Positions 7,398 to 15,985 are shown, counted from the first letter of the stretch. The stretch is DNA of 47,548 nt from JBBDJB01 sp040880125 (GCA_040880125.1 JBBDJB010000011.1:1-47548), one strand, 5' to 3'. Notes: generated by a model not told the origin, from the letters alone. Made by a program: numbers and translations.

Positions 7398-8918
7398 ATG
7401 ACGCTTCGCATTAGTCTCAACTCGCCGGAACGGAAACTGCCGGAGGGTGCTCGCGCCGTCGGCTGCCAGTACGAGCGAGTGCATCTGGTCGGGGCGCTGG
7501 GCTCCGGGATGCAGGCGCTGGCCGATGTATTTCGCACCGCGGGCTGCAATGTGACCGGGTCGGATGCGCAAGCCATCGCCGAACCAAATGGCTTGATCCA
7601 CCCGGGGCACGCGCCGCATCACGTGCCGGAACACGCTGAATTGGTGGTCGCCAGCGGAGCAGTGCCGGAGGACAACTGTGAGCTTGTCCGGGCCCGGCAC
7701 CTCGGGATTCCCACTTTCAGCTACGCCCAGATGCTTGGTCGGCTCGCCCGCGGACGAACGTGCTTGGCCGTGGCCGGGACGCACGGCAAGTCGACCGTGG
7801 CGGCCATGGCGGCCGAGATCCTGCTGGCCGCCGGACTCGATCCGACAGTGGTTTTGGGAGCGATGCCGCGCGACACCGGGCGAAATTGCTTCGCGCGGCA
7901 GTATCCACAGGGCGGGCGACTTGGTCGAAGCGAGCTCTTTCTCGCGGAAGCGTGCGAGTACGCCGGCAACTTTCTGCATCTCTCGCCCCAGGTCGGGCTG
8001 ATCACCGGCATTGAGCCGGACCACTTCGATTGCTACCGCAGCCGGGCCGAATTGGAAGCCGCTTTCGAGAAGTTCGCCTCGCAAGTGCTGCCAGGTGGGT
8101 TGCTGATCGTTTGCGGTGACTGCCCGGTGGCGCGGAGAGTTGCCGCGACCTCGCCAGTCCGGGTGATGAGTTACGGCTTTGGTGAGCCGAACGATGTACG
8201 GGCGGTGGAACTGCGCGGGACGGCGGGGCGGTATCAGTTCAATATGGTCGGCCACAGACAGGAATGTCTGTGCCACCGGCAGGGACACGGAAAAGTATGT
8301 CTGTGCCACGCAAGCATTCAGCTCTCGGTCGCTGGCAGGCACAATGTGCTCAATGCGCTGGCCGCCGCCGCGTTGGCCACGGCCCTGGAGGTGCCGCCAC
8401 CGGTTATCGCAGCTTCTTTGCGTAGCTTCCCCGGCTTGCGCCGTCGCTTGGAGGTGGTGCCGTTGCTGGGCGGTGTTCGGCTGATCGACGACTACGCCCA
8501 TCATCCCACGGCGGTCGCCGCCACTTTGGCCACGGCACGCGAGATCAGCGGAGGCCGCCGCCTGTGGTGCATTTTCCAGCCGCATCAGGTTTCTCGCACG
8601 GCGGCGCTGCTAGACGAGTTTGCCGCCAGTCTGCAAAATGCCGATAAGGTGTGTGTCACGGACGTTTTCCGTGCACGAGAGCCGGTCGACTCACCGACCG
8701 GGGAACTGGCCGCCCGGCTGGTGGATAAATGCCGGAGATTGGGCAGCGACGCATTGCACCTGCACAAGATCGAACAAGTGGAAAACTGGCTGGCTGAGGC
8801 AATCTGGCAAGGCGAATTGACGCCGGGCGACGTGGTGGTCACCATGGGGGCGGGAGACGTAGGGAAAATACGTAATGGCCTTGGTCAGTGGATTCGAAAA
8901 GATCGTGCGGCGGGATGA
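7398..8918 (+). CDS. murC: UDP-N-acetylmuramate--L-alanine ligase
   Basis: 506 residues. MurC adds the first amino acid, L-Ala, to UDP-MurNAc in cytoplasmic peptidoglycan synthesis. The N-terminal Rossmann-like domain carries VHLVGALGSGMQALADVF (28-45); the ATP P-loop is GTHGKST (127-133); the acidic EACEY (184-188) and IEPDHFD (205-211) regions follow; the C-terminal domain has GRHNVLNA (313-320) and DDYAHHPTA (364-372). Between residues about 286 and 305, just before the GRHN motif, lies HRQECLCHRQGHGKVCLCH, which is the translation of two family A palindromes (bases 8252-8276 and 8286-8309). The frame is kept, so this is probably an in-frame repeat insertion tolerated in a loop. murB overlaps its last 44 bases. 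Confidence 0.94.
   Translation: MTLRISLNSPERKLPEGARAVGCQYERVHLVGALGSGMQALADVFRTAGCNVTGSDAQAIAEPNGLIHPGHAPHHVPEHAELVVASGAVPEDNCELVRARHLGIPTFSYAQMLGRLARGRTCLAVAGTHGKSTVAAMAAEILLAAGLDPTVVLGAMPRDTGRNCFARQYPQGGRLGRSELFLAEACEYAGNFLHLSPQVGLITGIEPDHFDCYRSRAELEAAFEKFASQVLPGGLLIVCGDCPVARRVAATSPVRVMSYGFGEPNDVRAVELRGTAGRYQFNMVGHRQECLCHRQGHGKVCLCHASIQLSVAGRHNVLNALAAAALATALEVPPPVIAASLRSFPGLRRRLEVVPLLGGVRLIDDYAHHPTAVAATLATAREISGGRRLWCIFQPHQVSRTAALLDEFAASLQNADKVCVTDVFRAREPVDSPTGELAARLVDKCRRLGSDALHLHKIEQVENWLAEAIWQGELTPGDVVVTMGAGDVGKIRNGLGQWIRKDRAAG
8252..8276 (+). repeat. Palindromic repeat family A inside murC, copy 1 of 2
   Basis: CCACAGACAGG / AATGTCTGTGCCAC, read in frame as part of MurC (HRQECLCH). It is nearly identical to the intergenic copies. 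Confidence 0.9.
8286..8309 (+). repeat. Palindromic repeat family A inside murC, degenerate copy 2
   Basis: CACGGAAAAGT / ATGTCTGTGCCAC, ten bases after the first copy. The left arm is eroded and the right arm intact; it is translated as GKVCLCH. Confidence 0.75.
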
Positions 8919-9753
8919 ACCGCTCGCTCCGCACACTTGGTTCAAGCTGGGTGGTTCGGCGGAGTACTTCGCCGAGCCGCATTCAGTGGACGAGTTTGCT
9001 GCGCTGGTCCGCCGCTGCCGCGAACAGGACGTGCCGGTCCGACTGCTGGGCGGCGGGTCGAATGTCCTGGTACGTGACGACGGCGTGCCGGGCGTCGTCG
9101 TGAAGCTCTCCGACACAGCGTTCTGCCGCGTCGACATCCGTGGGCAGACCGTGACTGCCGGCGGCGGTGCAAAGCTGGGCCAGGTCATCTCGCATTCGGT
9201 CCGCGAGGGTCTCTCCGGGTTGGAGCCGCTGGTCGGTATTCCCGGCACCATCGGCGGCGGCTTGCACAACAACTCCGGCAGCCGCGGCGGCGACCTCGGC
9301 CAATGGGCCTCTCAGGCCACCGTCATGACGCGGACCGGCGAGATCTGTCAGCGCGAGCGCGAGGACCTTGTATTCGCCTACCGGCAGAGCAGTCTCGACG
9401 AGCTGGTCATTCTCAGCGCCCAGTTCCAACTTGACGAAGACGATCCCGAACTGCTGGTCAAACGGATGCAGAAGCAGTGGATCGTGAAGAAGGCGAGCCA
9501 GCCGATGTCGCATCAAAGCGCCGGCTGCATCTTCAAAAACCCTCGCGGCATGAGTGCCTCAATGCTCATCGACCAGGCCGGCCTCAAGGGCACGCAGGTG
9601 GGCGGCGCGGAAGTAAGCCAGCAGCACGCGAACTTTATCATCGCCGGCGACGGGGCTAGCAGCCAGGACGTGCTGCGGCTGATCGACATGATCCGCAGCC
9701 GCGTGGCCGAGCGGTTGGGCGTCGAGCTGGAAACCGAAATCGAGATCTGGTAG
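8875..9753 (+). CDS. murB: UDP-N-acetylenolpyruvoylglucosamine reductase
   Basis: 292 residues, typical of the shorter (type II) MurB form. This FAD enzyme reduces enolpyruvyl-UDP-GlcNAc to UDP-MurNAc, the substrate of the adjacent MurC. FAD-binding motifs are GGGSN (59-63) and IPGTIGGGLHNNSG (122-135); YR at 169-170 and the C-terminal ETEIEIW (Glu 288 or nearby) fit the active site. The proton-donor position, Ser in the E. coli enzyme, lies in SAGCIFKNP and is Cys 218 here. The start overlaps the 3' end of murC, so translation is probably coupled. Confidence 0.95.
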   Translation: MALVSGFEKIVRRDEPLAPHTWFKLGGSAEYFAEPHSVDEFAALVRRCREQDVPVRLLGGGSNVLVRDDGVPGVVVKLSDTAFCRVDIRGQTVTAGGGAKLGQVISHSVREGLSGLEPLVGIPGTIGGGLHNNSGSRGGDLGQWASQATVMTRTGEICQREREDLVFAYRQSSLDELVILSAQFQLDEDDPELLVKRMQKQWIVKKASQPMSHQSAGCIFKNPRGMSASMLIDQAGLKGTQVGGAEVSQQHANFIIAGDGASSQDVLRLIDMIRSRVAERLGVELETEIEIW

Positions 9754-9829
9754 CGCACGCCGCCTGCGGCAGTGAAACGGAAACAGCGGCCTTCGGAGCA
9801 AGGCCGCGACTGCGAACAAGGAGGTTCCC

Positions 9830-10762
9830 ATGGGTCGCGCCAAGCGCCGTGGCTCGCCCAAGGCCGAAAGCACCTGGGCCAGCTATGCCGGTCGGGTGCT
9901 GGAATTTTTCGTTGGGCCCGGACGACGACTCGTTTTCCTGCTGATTGTCATCGCAACGGTGGCAGGCGGATGGTACGTCGCTTGGCAGCGCGTGGAAGAC
10001 CGCGTGCTGGACGATCCGCGCTACCTGGTCCAGATCGAGGACATTCACATCACAAAGCCGGAGCCGTGGATCCGCGCCGACGTCCGCGGCGAAGTGATTC
10101 GCAACGCCAGTCTGGACGGCGCGATGTCGATTCTCGACCCGCAACTGAGCGAGCGGATTGCCGAAGCCTTCGAGTTTCACCCCTGGGTGGAAAGCGTCGC
10201 AAGTGTGACCAAGGCGTACGGGCCGCGCATCGACGTGGGGTTGGTGTATCGCCGCCCGGTGGCGATGGTCGAGGTGGTCGGTCGCCAGGATCTCGATTTG
10301 GTGCCGGTCGATCTGCACGCCGTGCGCCTGCCGGGTGATGACTTCTCGCCGATCGAGAAGCGTCGCTATCCGCGTCTAAGCGGCATCTCCACCGAGCCGC
10401 TCGTCGGCCAGCGGTGGAACGACCCGCGCGTACACGGCGGCGTTTGGGTCGCCCAAGCAGTGATACAAGACTGGGAGCCCCTGCGGCTGTCGGAGATCAT
10501 CGCCGAGGCCGATCCCGATCGCCAGCCTGGAATTTGTCTGTACTGGCTGGTCACGCGTGGCGGGCGGCGCATCGCTTGGGGACACGCACCGGGGCAGGGC
10601 GATCCGGGCGAACTGTCGCCTGAAGAAAAGGTCGCCCGGCTCAATCAGTTCGCACAGCAACACGGGTCGCTCGACGCCGCGCCGACGCAACAAACTCACG
10701 AATTGCAACTCGCGCCGATCGATCGCACGGCGGCCGGCGATGCAGCCGCGGGCTCCCGCTGA
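9830..10762 (+). CDS. ftsQ: FtsQ/DivIB-like cell division protein
   Basis: 310 residues. A short basic cytoplasmic N-terminus precedes one membrane helix (about 32-52, RLVFLLIVIATVAGGWYVAW), then a large periplasmic part. A POTRA-like region is indicated by SERIAEAFEFHPWVESVASV followed by the beta strands IDVGLVYRRPVAMVEVVG (about 117-160), the arrangement seen in FtsQ. FtsQ links early and late divisome proteins in most bacteria. The order murC-murB-ftsQ is that of the dcw cluster and supports the call. The ATG has a near-perfect ribosome-binding site (AAGGAGGT, 5 bases away). Sequence similarity to proteobacterial FtsQ is low, so the symbol rests on architecture and context. Confidence 0.8.
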   Translation: MGRAKRRGSPKAESTWASYAGRVLEFFVGPGRRLVFLLIVIATVAGGWYVAWQRVEDRVLDDPRYLVQIEDIHITKPEPWIRADVRGEVIRNASLDGAMSILDPQLSERIAEAFEFHPWVESVASVTKAYGPRIDVGLVYRRPVAMVEVVGRQDLDLVPVDLHAVRLPGDDFSPIEKRRYPRLSGISTEPLVGQRWNDPRVHGGVWVAQAVIQDWEPLRLSEIIAEADPDRQPGICLYWLVTRGGRRIAWGHAPGQGDPGELSPEEKVARLNQFAQQHGSLDAAPTQQTHELQLAPIDRTAAGDAAAGSR

Positions 10763-10862
10763 TTTCAGGACGCGAGCGCTGATCCAGCCAGAGTCTTTGG
10801 GGAAGCTTGCCTGCCGTCGGCACTTCCACATGACGGGCACGCGCAGCAGGCGCTGAAGTGAA

Positions 10863-11069
10863 CTAGCGGGGTTTGCTGTTGGCCGTGGCGGCTTTGGCCG
10901 CTTCATCGGCGGCGTCAAGCTGGTGCTTGAGCTCTTCGCGAATGACCGGCCACTCGGGCGGGGCTTCGATCCCGATCCGCACGCCGCCCTGCGCGACGCG
11001 GACCACTGTCACGGCGATCTTGTCGCCGATCAGTATACGCTCACCGACTTTGCGGGAAAGGACAAGCAT
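10863..11069 (-). CDS. csrA: Carbon storage regulator CsrA
   Basis: 68 residues. CsrA is a dimeric RNA-binding protein that binds GGA-containing loops, often over ribosome-binding sites, and represses or stabilises mRNAs. MLVLSRKVGERILIGDKIAV matches the start of the family, and the GGVRIGIEAP and VIREEL segments follow, with the RNA-contacting Arg in the last. The tail (DEAAKAATANSKPR) is variable, as usual. The open frame continues upstream to 11288, but the ATG at 11069 is clear from homology and has GGAG upstream (TAGGAGTGGGCGTCGC before the ATG). That upstream GGA could allow autoregulation, which is inference. It is convergent with ftsQ. Confidence 0.96.
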   Translation of the reverse strand: MLVLSRKVGERILIGDKIAVTVVRVAQGGVRIGIEAPPEWPVIREELKHQLDAADEAAKAATANSKPR

Positions 11070-11788
11070 AGCGACGCCCACTCCTAGAACTCCACCGCCC
11101 GGCCCCGGGGCATCTGGCCGCGGTCGTGACGGTGATCGTCCTTGATGCTCCCTGAGCTCCACACACACGCGCCGGCGACCCTGCAGAATCGCGCATGCAG
11201 AGGCGCCTCCAGCGTGATGGCTTTGATTACAACGTAGCGGTCGGTCGGAACGATTGCAAGGAGCCGTCGGCCGGCGAACAGGTGTCACAGTGAATTCAGC
11301 CCGTGATGCTCAAAGCGCCGCCGCAGTGGCCTCGAATCCCACGACAGGGTCCGTGGTGGCACCTACCCACCTTTCCACGTGCTTCGCTGGCACCGCGAAA
11401 GCCGATGGTTGGCAAAGATCGCCGCACTCGAGGAGCATCTGGCGCTCGAAAGAAAACGCTGCCGGCGTATGCACTTGTGACCGATGGCAGGTGCGAGATA
11501 GTCGATGGATTCCCCTTGCGGCGACATGCACGGCATTGCCCGATTTCCGCCCATTCCCGATCACTATCCGTCCAAGACCGTACGAAAGAGCCACATGGCA
11601 CCACCGAGGACGCTTCGCCCCGGCTGCTAACCACGTGTGATGTCCCTGCGCCGCCGATGAATTGAAACTTTCGCGATCGCCCAAGCGTCCAAACTGAAGG
11701 AAGCCCACTCTGGCGCCGGGTGCGCGCCCGGACGGCGCATCTAACTGTGCCGGGCTGCATGAAACTTAACATCACGGGAGGAGACGTC
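11070..11788. other. Intergenic, no gene supported
   Basis: Divergent region of about 720 bases between csrA and the VIT-VWA gene. Several overlapping open frames exist on both strands, but none has a recognisable domain, a ribosome-binding site or consistent codon use. The leaders and promoters of both flanking genes should lie here; no convincing -35/-10 pair was found. Confidence 0.5.
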
Positions 11789-14056
11789 ATGACCCGCCGA
11801 TTTGCTGCTTGTCTGGTCCTGACATGCTTGTGTTGTCTGGCCGGCGACGCCACGAAGCTGCTGGCCCAGGGTCTGCTGGTCGACGTCTCTTCGGAGCGAC
11901 GCATTCGCCTGCCGCGGCCGATCCCTCAGCCGGAGCCGAACCCTGACCGCTACAAGATCGAGGAGCTGCAAATCCGAGCGAACCTGGTCGACCAGGTGGC
12001 GCGCGTGCAGGTGTCGCAGACGTTCGTGAACACCGGCAGCCGGCAGATGGAAGTTTGCTTCGTCTTCCCGCTGCCGTACGACGGTGCGATCGATCGGCTG
12101 ACGCTGCTGGTCGACGGCAAGGAATATCCCGCGGAACTGTTGCCGGCGGACAAAGCCCGTGAGATGTACGAATCGATCGTCCGCAAGAACAAAGACCCCG
12201 CCCTGCTGGAATGGGTCGGCACCGGCATGTTCAAGACGAGCGTCTTTCCGGTTCCGCCCGGCGCGCGGCGGGCTGTGACGCTGCGCTACACGCAAATCTG
12301 CCGGATGACGCAAGGGCTGACCGATTTCCTCTTCCCGCTCAGCACGGCCAAGTACACTTCCGATGCGGTGGAGAAGGTCGACATCCGCGTTTCGATCGAA
12401 AGCGAGCACGACATCAAGAACGTCTACAGCCCGACGCACTCGGTCGACATCAAGCGTCCCGACGACCGCCACGCAATCGTCCATTACGAGCGCAAGAACG
12501 ACATCCCGTCGAGCGACTTCCGTCTCTTCTACGACGTCGGTAAGGAAAAAGTCGGAGCCCGGGTGATCAGCTACCGACCGGATGACGACGAGGAGGGTTA
12601 CTTTCTGCTGTTGGCCACGCCGGAGATCGACACCGACGAGGACGAGCATCCGCGGAAGACAGTGGTCTTCGTCGTCGATCGCTCGGGCAGCATGAGCGGC
12701 GAGAAGATCGAACAGGCCAAGGGGGCACTGAAGTTCGTGCTCAACAATCTGCGCGAGGGCGACTTATTCAACGTTGTGGCCTATGACAGCGAAGTCGAGA
12801 GCTTCCGCCCGGAGCTACAACGGTACGATGACGAGACGCGGCAGGCCGCACTGGGGTTCGTCGAGGGCCTGTACGCCGGCGGCAGCACGAATATCGACGG
12901 CGCTCTGACCTCGGCCCTCACGCAACTGCAAGACGACGACCGGCCGAACTACGTGATCTTTCTCACCGACGGCTTGCCGACCACCGGTGAGCGAAATGAA
13001 ACGAAGATCGTGGCCAATGCACGCGAGCACAACGACGTCCGGGCGAGAGTCTTCGCCTTCGGCGTCGGATACGACGTCAACAGCCGGCTGCTAGACAAAC
13101 TGGTCCGCGAGAACTTTGGGCAGAGCGACTACGTGCGGCCCGACGAAGACATCGAGGCCTCCGTCAGCCGACTTTACAACCGGATTGGTGCGCCAGTCAT
13201 GACCGACGTCGAGATTGCCTTCGATCTGGAAGGCGTGCGACCGGAGGACGGTACGCCCGTCAATCGCGTCTATCCCAGCGACCTGCACGACTTGTTTGCC
13301 GGCGAGCAATTAGTAATGGTCGGGCGGTATCGCAAGTCGGGCGACGCGAAGGTCAAGATTTCAGGCCGCGTCGGAGATCGGCGCGAGAAGTTCGACTTTC
13401 CCGCGGAATTGGTCGAGGAAAGCCGCGACGAGACCAACGGCTTCGTCCAGCGGCTGTGGGCGGTGCGCCGCGTAGGCGAGATCATCGACGAGCTGGACCT
13501 CAAAGGCCAAAACGAGGAGCTCGTCAACGAGTTGGTTCGCCTGGCGACCAAGAACGGAATCCTCACGCCGTACACGTCGTTTATCGCCGATGAGAATCGC
13601 GATCGCGATGACTTGGCCCGCTTGGGCCGCGAAGCCGGCGAGAGGACCGAACTCTTGTTGCAACTCTCCGAAGGGCAATCCGCGTTCGAGCAGCGCCGGG
13701 CCAAGGCCCTCTACCGGCAGTCGGACTTGCCCTCTCTGGAGGCCGCACCGGCGGGTGCTGATGCTTTCGGTGGTTTCGGGGGCCGTGCACGGACGTTCTT
13801 CTACGATGCAGTCGAAGGCAAACCCGTGGCGGTCAACACGGTCCGCACGGTCGGCAGCAAGACATTCTTCGTGAAGGACGGTCGCTGGATCGATTCGGCC
13901 GTGTCTTCCGAACAGAGCCAGGCCGCCAAGCCCGTCGAGCGCTACAGCCGCGAGTACTTTGACCTGGTCTCCCGGCACGGCAAAGAGGTGGCCAAGTACC
14001 TGGCGATCGACGATCCGGTGGTCATCAAGCTCGGTGATACGGTCTACACCTGGTAG
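11789..14056 (+). CDS. Secreted VIT and von Willebrand factor A domain protein
   Basis: 755 residues from ATG at 11789, chosen for its ribosome-binding site (GGGAGGAGAC) and because it begins a signal peptide (MTRRFAACLVLTCLCCLAGD). A VIT domain of the inter-alpha-trypsin-inhibitor type spans about 50-170 (IRANLVDQVARVQVSQTFVNTG; FPLPYDGAIDRL; GARRAVTLRYTQ). The VWA domain spans about 290-470 with a complete MIDAS metal site: VVDRSGSMSG (DxSxS, Asp 297), GGSTNIDGAL and IFLTDGLPTTG. A helical C-terminal region follows. Such proteins are common in planctomycetes and probably act in protein-protein adhesion or surface assembly in the periplasm; the partner is unknown. It starts a rightward run of genes. 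Confidence 0.92.
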   Translation: MTRRFAACLVLTCLCCLAGDATKLLAQGLLVDVSSERRIRLPRPIPQPEPNPDRYKIEELQIRANLVDQVARVQVSQTFVNTGSRQMEVCFVFPLPYDGAIDRLTLLVDGKEYPAELLPADKAREMYESIVRKNKDPALLEWVGTGMFKTSVFPVPPGARRAVTLRYTQICRMTQGLTDFLFPLSTAKYTSDAVEKVDIRVSIESEHDIKNVYSPTHSVDIKRPDDRHAIVHYERKNDIPSSDFRLFYDVGKEKVGARVISYRPDDDEEGYFLLLATPEIDTDEDEHPRKTVVFVVDRSGSMSGEKIEQAKGALKFVLNNLREGDLFNVVAYDSEVESFRPELQRYDDETRQAALGFVEGLYAGGSTNIDGALTSALTQLQDDDRPNYVIFLTDGLPTTGERNETKIVANAREHNDVRARVFAFGVGYDVNSRLLDKLVRENFGQSDYVRPDEDIEASVSRLYNRIGAPVMTDVEIAFDLEGVRPEDGTPVNRVYPSDLHDLFAGEQLVMVGRYRKSGDAKVKISGRVGDRREKFDFPAELVEESRDETNGFVQRLWAVRRVGEIIDELDLKGQNEELVNELVRLATKNGILTPYTSFIADENRDRDDLARLGREAGERTELLLQLSEGQSAFEQRRAKALYRQSDLPSLEAAPAGADAFGGFGGRARTFFYDAVEGKPVAVNTVRTVGSKTFFVKDGRWIDSAVSSEQSQAAKPVERYSREYFDLVSRHGKEVAKYLAIDDPVVIKLGDTVYTW

Positions 14057-14296
14057 GTCGTTTCGCCGCTCCGATGTTGCGGGATTCCGCGCGCACGGCA
14101 ATCTTCTTTCGCCCCTGGCCGTGTGCGCGATCGGTTTGTGCGGCATGCGCGACGTGTAGCAGTTGTCGCAGCAGGCAAATCGGTTTCGCCGCCGCAGTGC
14201 CGCAAGGCTTCGGTATTGCGCGAGGTACAATGGTGCAGCAGGGCCGCAGTCCGGCCCGGCTTCGAAGACCATTGTCACTTGTGGAGCGGCCATACC

Positions 14297-14623
14297 GTGG
14301 GCAAGAAGCGCGCAGTCAAAAGCAAGACTAGCACCAGCACGTCCGCTGGCGCCTTTGAGGACCTGGGCCGCCGCATTGATGAACTGCCGCAGGTCAAGGC
14401 AGCCGAAGAGGCCCTGGCGTCCGCTCGCGCCGAGCTGGAGCGGGCACGCCAGCAGTTCCGCCACATCCGGCAGGAGAGTATCAACCGCGCCGATGCTCTG
14501 CGGCAAAAGAACGTCGGCGACCTGATCGACGAAACGCTTAGGTACGTGCGTCGCCACCCGGGCCAGTGCGTTGCGTTTTCGCTCCTGGCCGGCATATTTC
14601 TGGGCCGCTTTACCCGCCGCTGA
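14297..14623 (+). CDS. DUF883/ElaB-YqjD-like membrane-anchored protein
   Basis: 108 residues from GTG at 14297, with GGAGCGG upstream. The longer frame from 14123 has no family-like sequence and is rejected. A Lys/Ser-rich start leads into a long charged helix (about 28-75, VKAAEEALASARAELERARQQF), probably a coiled coil, then VRRHPGQCVAFSLLAGIFLGRFTRR, a C-terminal glycine-containing membrane anchor of the DUF883 type ending in Arg-Arg. In E. coli, YqjD and ElaB are inner-membrane proteins linked to stationary phase and ribosome binding. Two more small genes follow, and the third resembles YqjE, which supports the assignment. Confidence 0.75.
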   Translation: MGKKRAVKSKTSTSTSAGAFEDLGRRIDELPQVKAAEEALASARAELERARQQFRHIRQESINRADALRQKNVGDLIDETLRYVRRHPGQCVAFSLLAGIFLGRFTRR

Positions 14624-14654
14624 ATCCCTCCCCTACCCTTACTCCCGCTTCGAA

Positions 14655-14954
14655 ATGTCATCCACTTCAGATCGCCAGCGCCGCGAGCTTCGGCAGCGGA
14701 TTGCTCGGCTCCGCCGACGCATGGAAGGCCGACTGCGCCGCACGGCCGGCCCGGCGACGGGGCTGTTCGCACTGTCCAGCCGGCAGAGCGCAACGTGGAG
14801 CTGGGGGCTGGCGATCGCCGCGGTCGCCTGGGAAGTGTTTGGCAAAAAGTGGCAGGCCGCCTGCGCCGAACGGCTCTTACAGTGCTTTGCTCGTTTCCGC
14901 TCGGCAGGTGAAGATGTACCGGCCGCTCCCGAAGAGACGTCACCCGTAACCTAA
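14655..14954 (+). CDS. Small basic membrane-associated protein, YqjK-like position
   Basis: 99 residues from ATG at 14655 (MSSTSDRQRRELRQRIARLR). The first 35 residues are strongly basic and helical (RQRIARLRRRMEGRLRR). A moderately hydrophobic stretch follows (TWSWGLAIAAVAWEVFG, about 48-64), then a variable tail. It lies 31 bases after the YqjD-like gene and 9 bases before the YqjE-like gene. By position it parallels YqjK of the E. coli yqjCDEK group, but sequence similarity is too weak to name it. No good ribosome-binding site is visible, so translational coupling is possible. Confidence 0.65.
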   Translation: MSSTSDRQRRELRQRIARLRRRMEGRLRRTAGPATGLFALSSRQSATWSWGLAIAAVAWEVFGKKWQAACAERLLQCFARFRSAGEDVPAAPEETSPVT

Positions 14955-14963
14955 GCGATCGCC

Positions 14964-15389
14964 ATGGTAGGCTCCATCTTCGCGCTATTCGACAGTCTCC
15001 GGTCCGATACCGGCCACCTTCGCGAGGAGATGGTCGAGATGCTCGCCGCACGCTGGGAGCTGGCCCGGCTGGAGTCCGATCTAGCCGCCCGGCAGCTCAA
15101 GCGGCTGGTGTGCGTGCTGTGCGTCGCGGCCGTTTTGGCCACGGCGGGCGTGACGCTGCTTTGCCTGGTGCTGGTGGAGGTCACCGCCCCGCAAGTTGCA
15201 CTCTCTCGCGAGGCGTGGCTGGCGATCGTGGCCGCGTCGCTGCTTGGATTGGCCATCGCGGCGGCCGTCAGCGGCTACCTGCTTTTCCGCCGCCGCTTTG
15301 TCGGCTGGCAGGACTCGCTCTCCGAGCTGCGCGAGGACACGGTTTGGCTCCGCGAGTGGGTCGGCAAGCCGGACGCAGATCGGCCATAA
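14964..15389 (+). CDS. YqjE/holin-X-like membrane protein
   Basis: 141 residues. An amphipathic N-terminal helix (about 1-48, LREEMVEMLAARWELARLES) precedes two membrane helices, LVCVLCVAAVLATAGVTLLCL (about 48-68) and LAIVAASLLGLAIAAAVSGYL (about 85-105), and a short cytoplasmic tail. This is the layout of YqjE and the putative holin superfamily III, annotated as phage holin family protein though not phage-derived. It completes a three-gene set with the two genes before it. The role is unknown; a membrane-stress or envelope role is inferred from YqjD/YqjE context. Confidence 0.75.
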   Translation: MVGSIFALFDSLRSDTGHLREEMVEMLAARWELARLESDLAARQLKRLVCVLCVAAVLATAGVTLLCLVLVEVTAPQVALSREAWLAIVAASLLGLAIAAAVSGYLLFRRRFVGWQDSLSELREDTVWLREWVGKPDADRP

Positions 15390-15538
15390 CTTTCTCACGT
15401 ATCTACCCCGACTACGGCTGCATCGGGGTACGCCGCGGTGAATCTGGTAGTATGTCCTAAGGCACTGATCCGTGGGTTCGGGGGGCGGAAACTGCGGCCG
15501 AATCCGATCCAAAGCATGGGATCAATAAAGGTGGCTCA

Positions 15539-15937
15539 ATGAAACGGTCCTTCGGCGCAGTGCTTCTCGTCTTCAGCATAACGATGGCAACATACCTGCT
15601 CGTTCTTCTTTCGAGAGCAATCTATGTAGATGGCTACATGGGCCGTCAGCTTGAGAGGGAATTTGACTACACGTTGGATAGCCCGATGATCCGCATCGGT
15701 CCGGCAAAGAGTGCGCGAGAAGTCGCCCAGTTAACGCATGTTTCGCTCAGCGGCCAGCTTGGACAATCCGGATTCCGTACGGGCGATATCCTATTGGATA
15801 TGCATCAGCACGAGTTCCATCTTCTTGTCGACCGAGCATTTCACAACAATGGGCGCAAGAACGTGGAGGTCTTGCGGCGTGTGGAGAACGACGGCCGGTA
15901 CGTTCGCGTTGACGTGGAACTACGCAGGTTAGACTGA
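15539..15937 (+). CDS. Membrane-anchored protein with PDZ-like domain
   Basis: 132 residues. An N-terminal hydrophobic segment (about 5-26, FGAVLLVFSITMATYLLVLL) serves as signal anchor. The C-terminal 75 residues resemble a PDZ fold: VSLSGQLGQSGFRTGDILLDM (the GDIL strand typical of PDZ domains), then a helix and RKNVEVLRRVENDGRYVRVDVEL. The domain is short and the carboxylate-binding loop is not clear, so this is tentative. The start has AAAGGTGG 5 bases upstream. It is a single gene, convergent with the next one. Confidence 0.65.
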   Translation: MKRSFGAVLLVFSITMATYLLVLLSRAIYVDGYMGRQLEREFDYTLDSPMIRIGPAKSAREVAQLTHVSLSGQLGQSGFRTGDILLDMHQHEFHLLVDRAFHNNGRKNVEVLRRVENDGRYVRVDVELRRLD

Positions 15938-15985
15938 GAACGGCTTTAGAAGCAAACTGGCAACGGCCGAAAAGGTCCCGCCCGT

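Noticed and set aside
11296..11904. 202-codon minus-strand frame upstream of the VIT-VWA gene
   Set aside because: It overlaps the start of a well-supported gene, has no domain and no ribosome-binding site.
14964..15389. Phage holin as evidence of a prophage
   Set aside because: The fold is of the YqjE/holin-X type, common in chromosomes, and no other phage gene is present.
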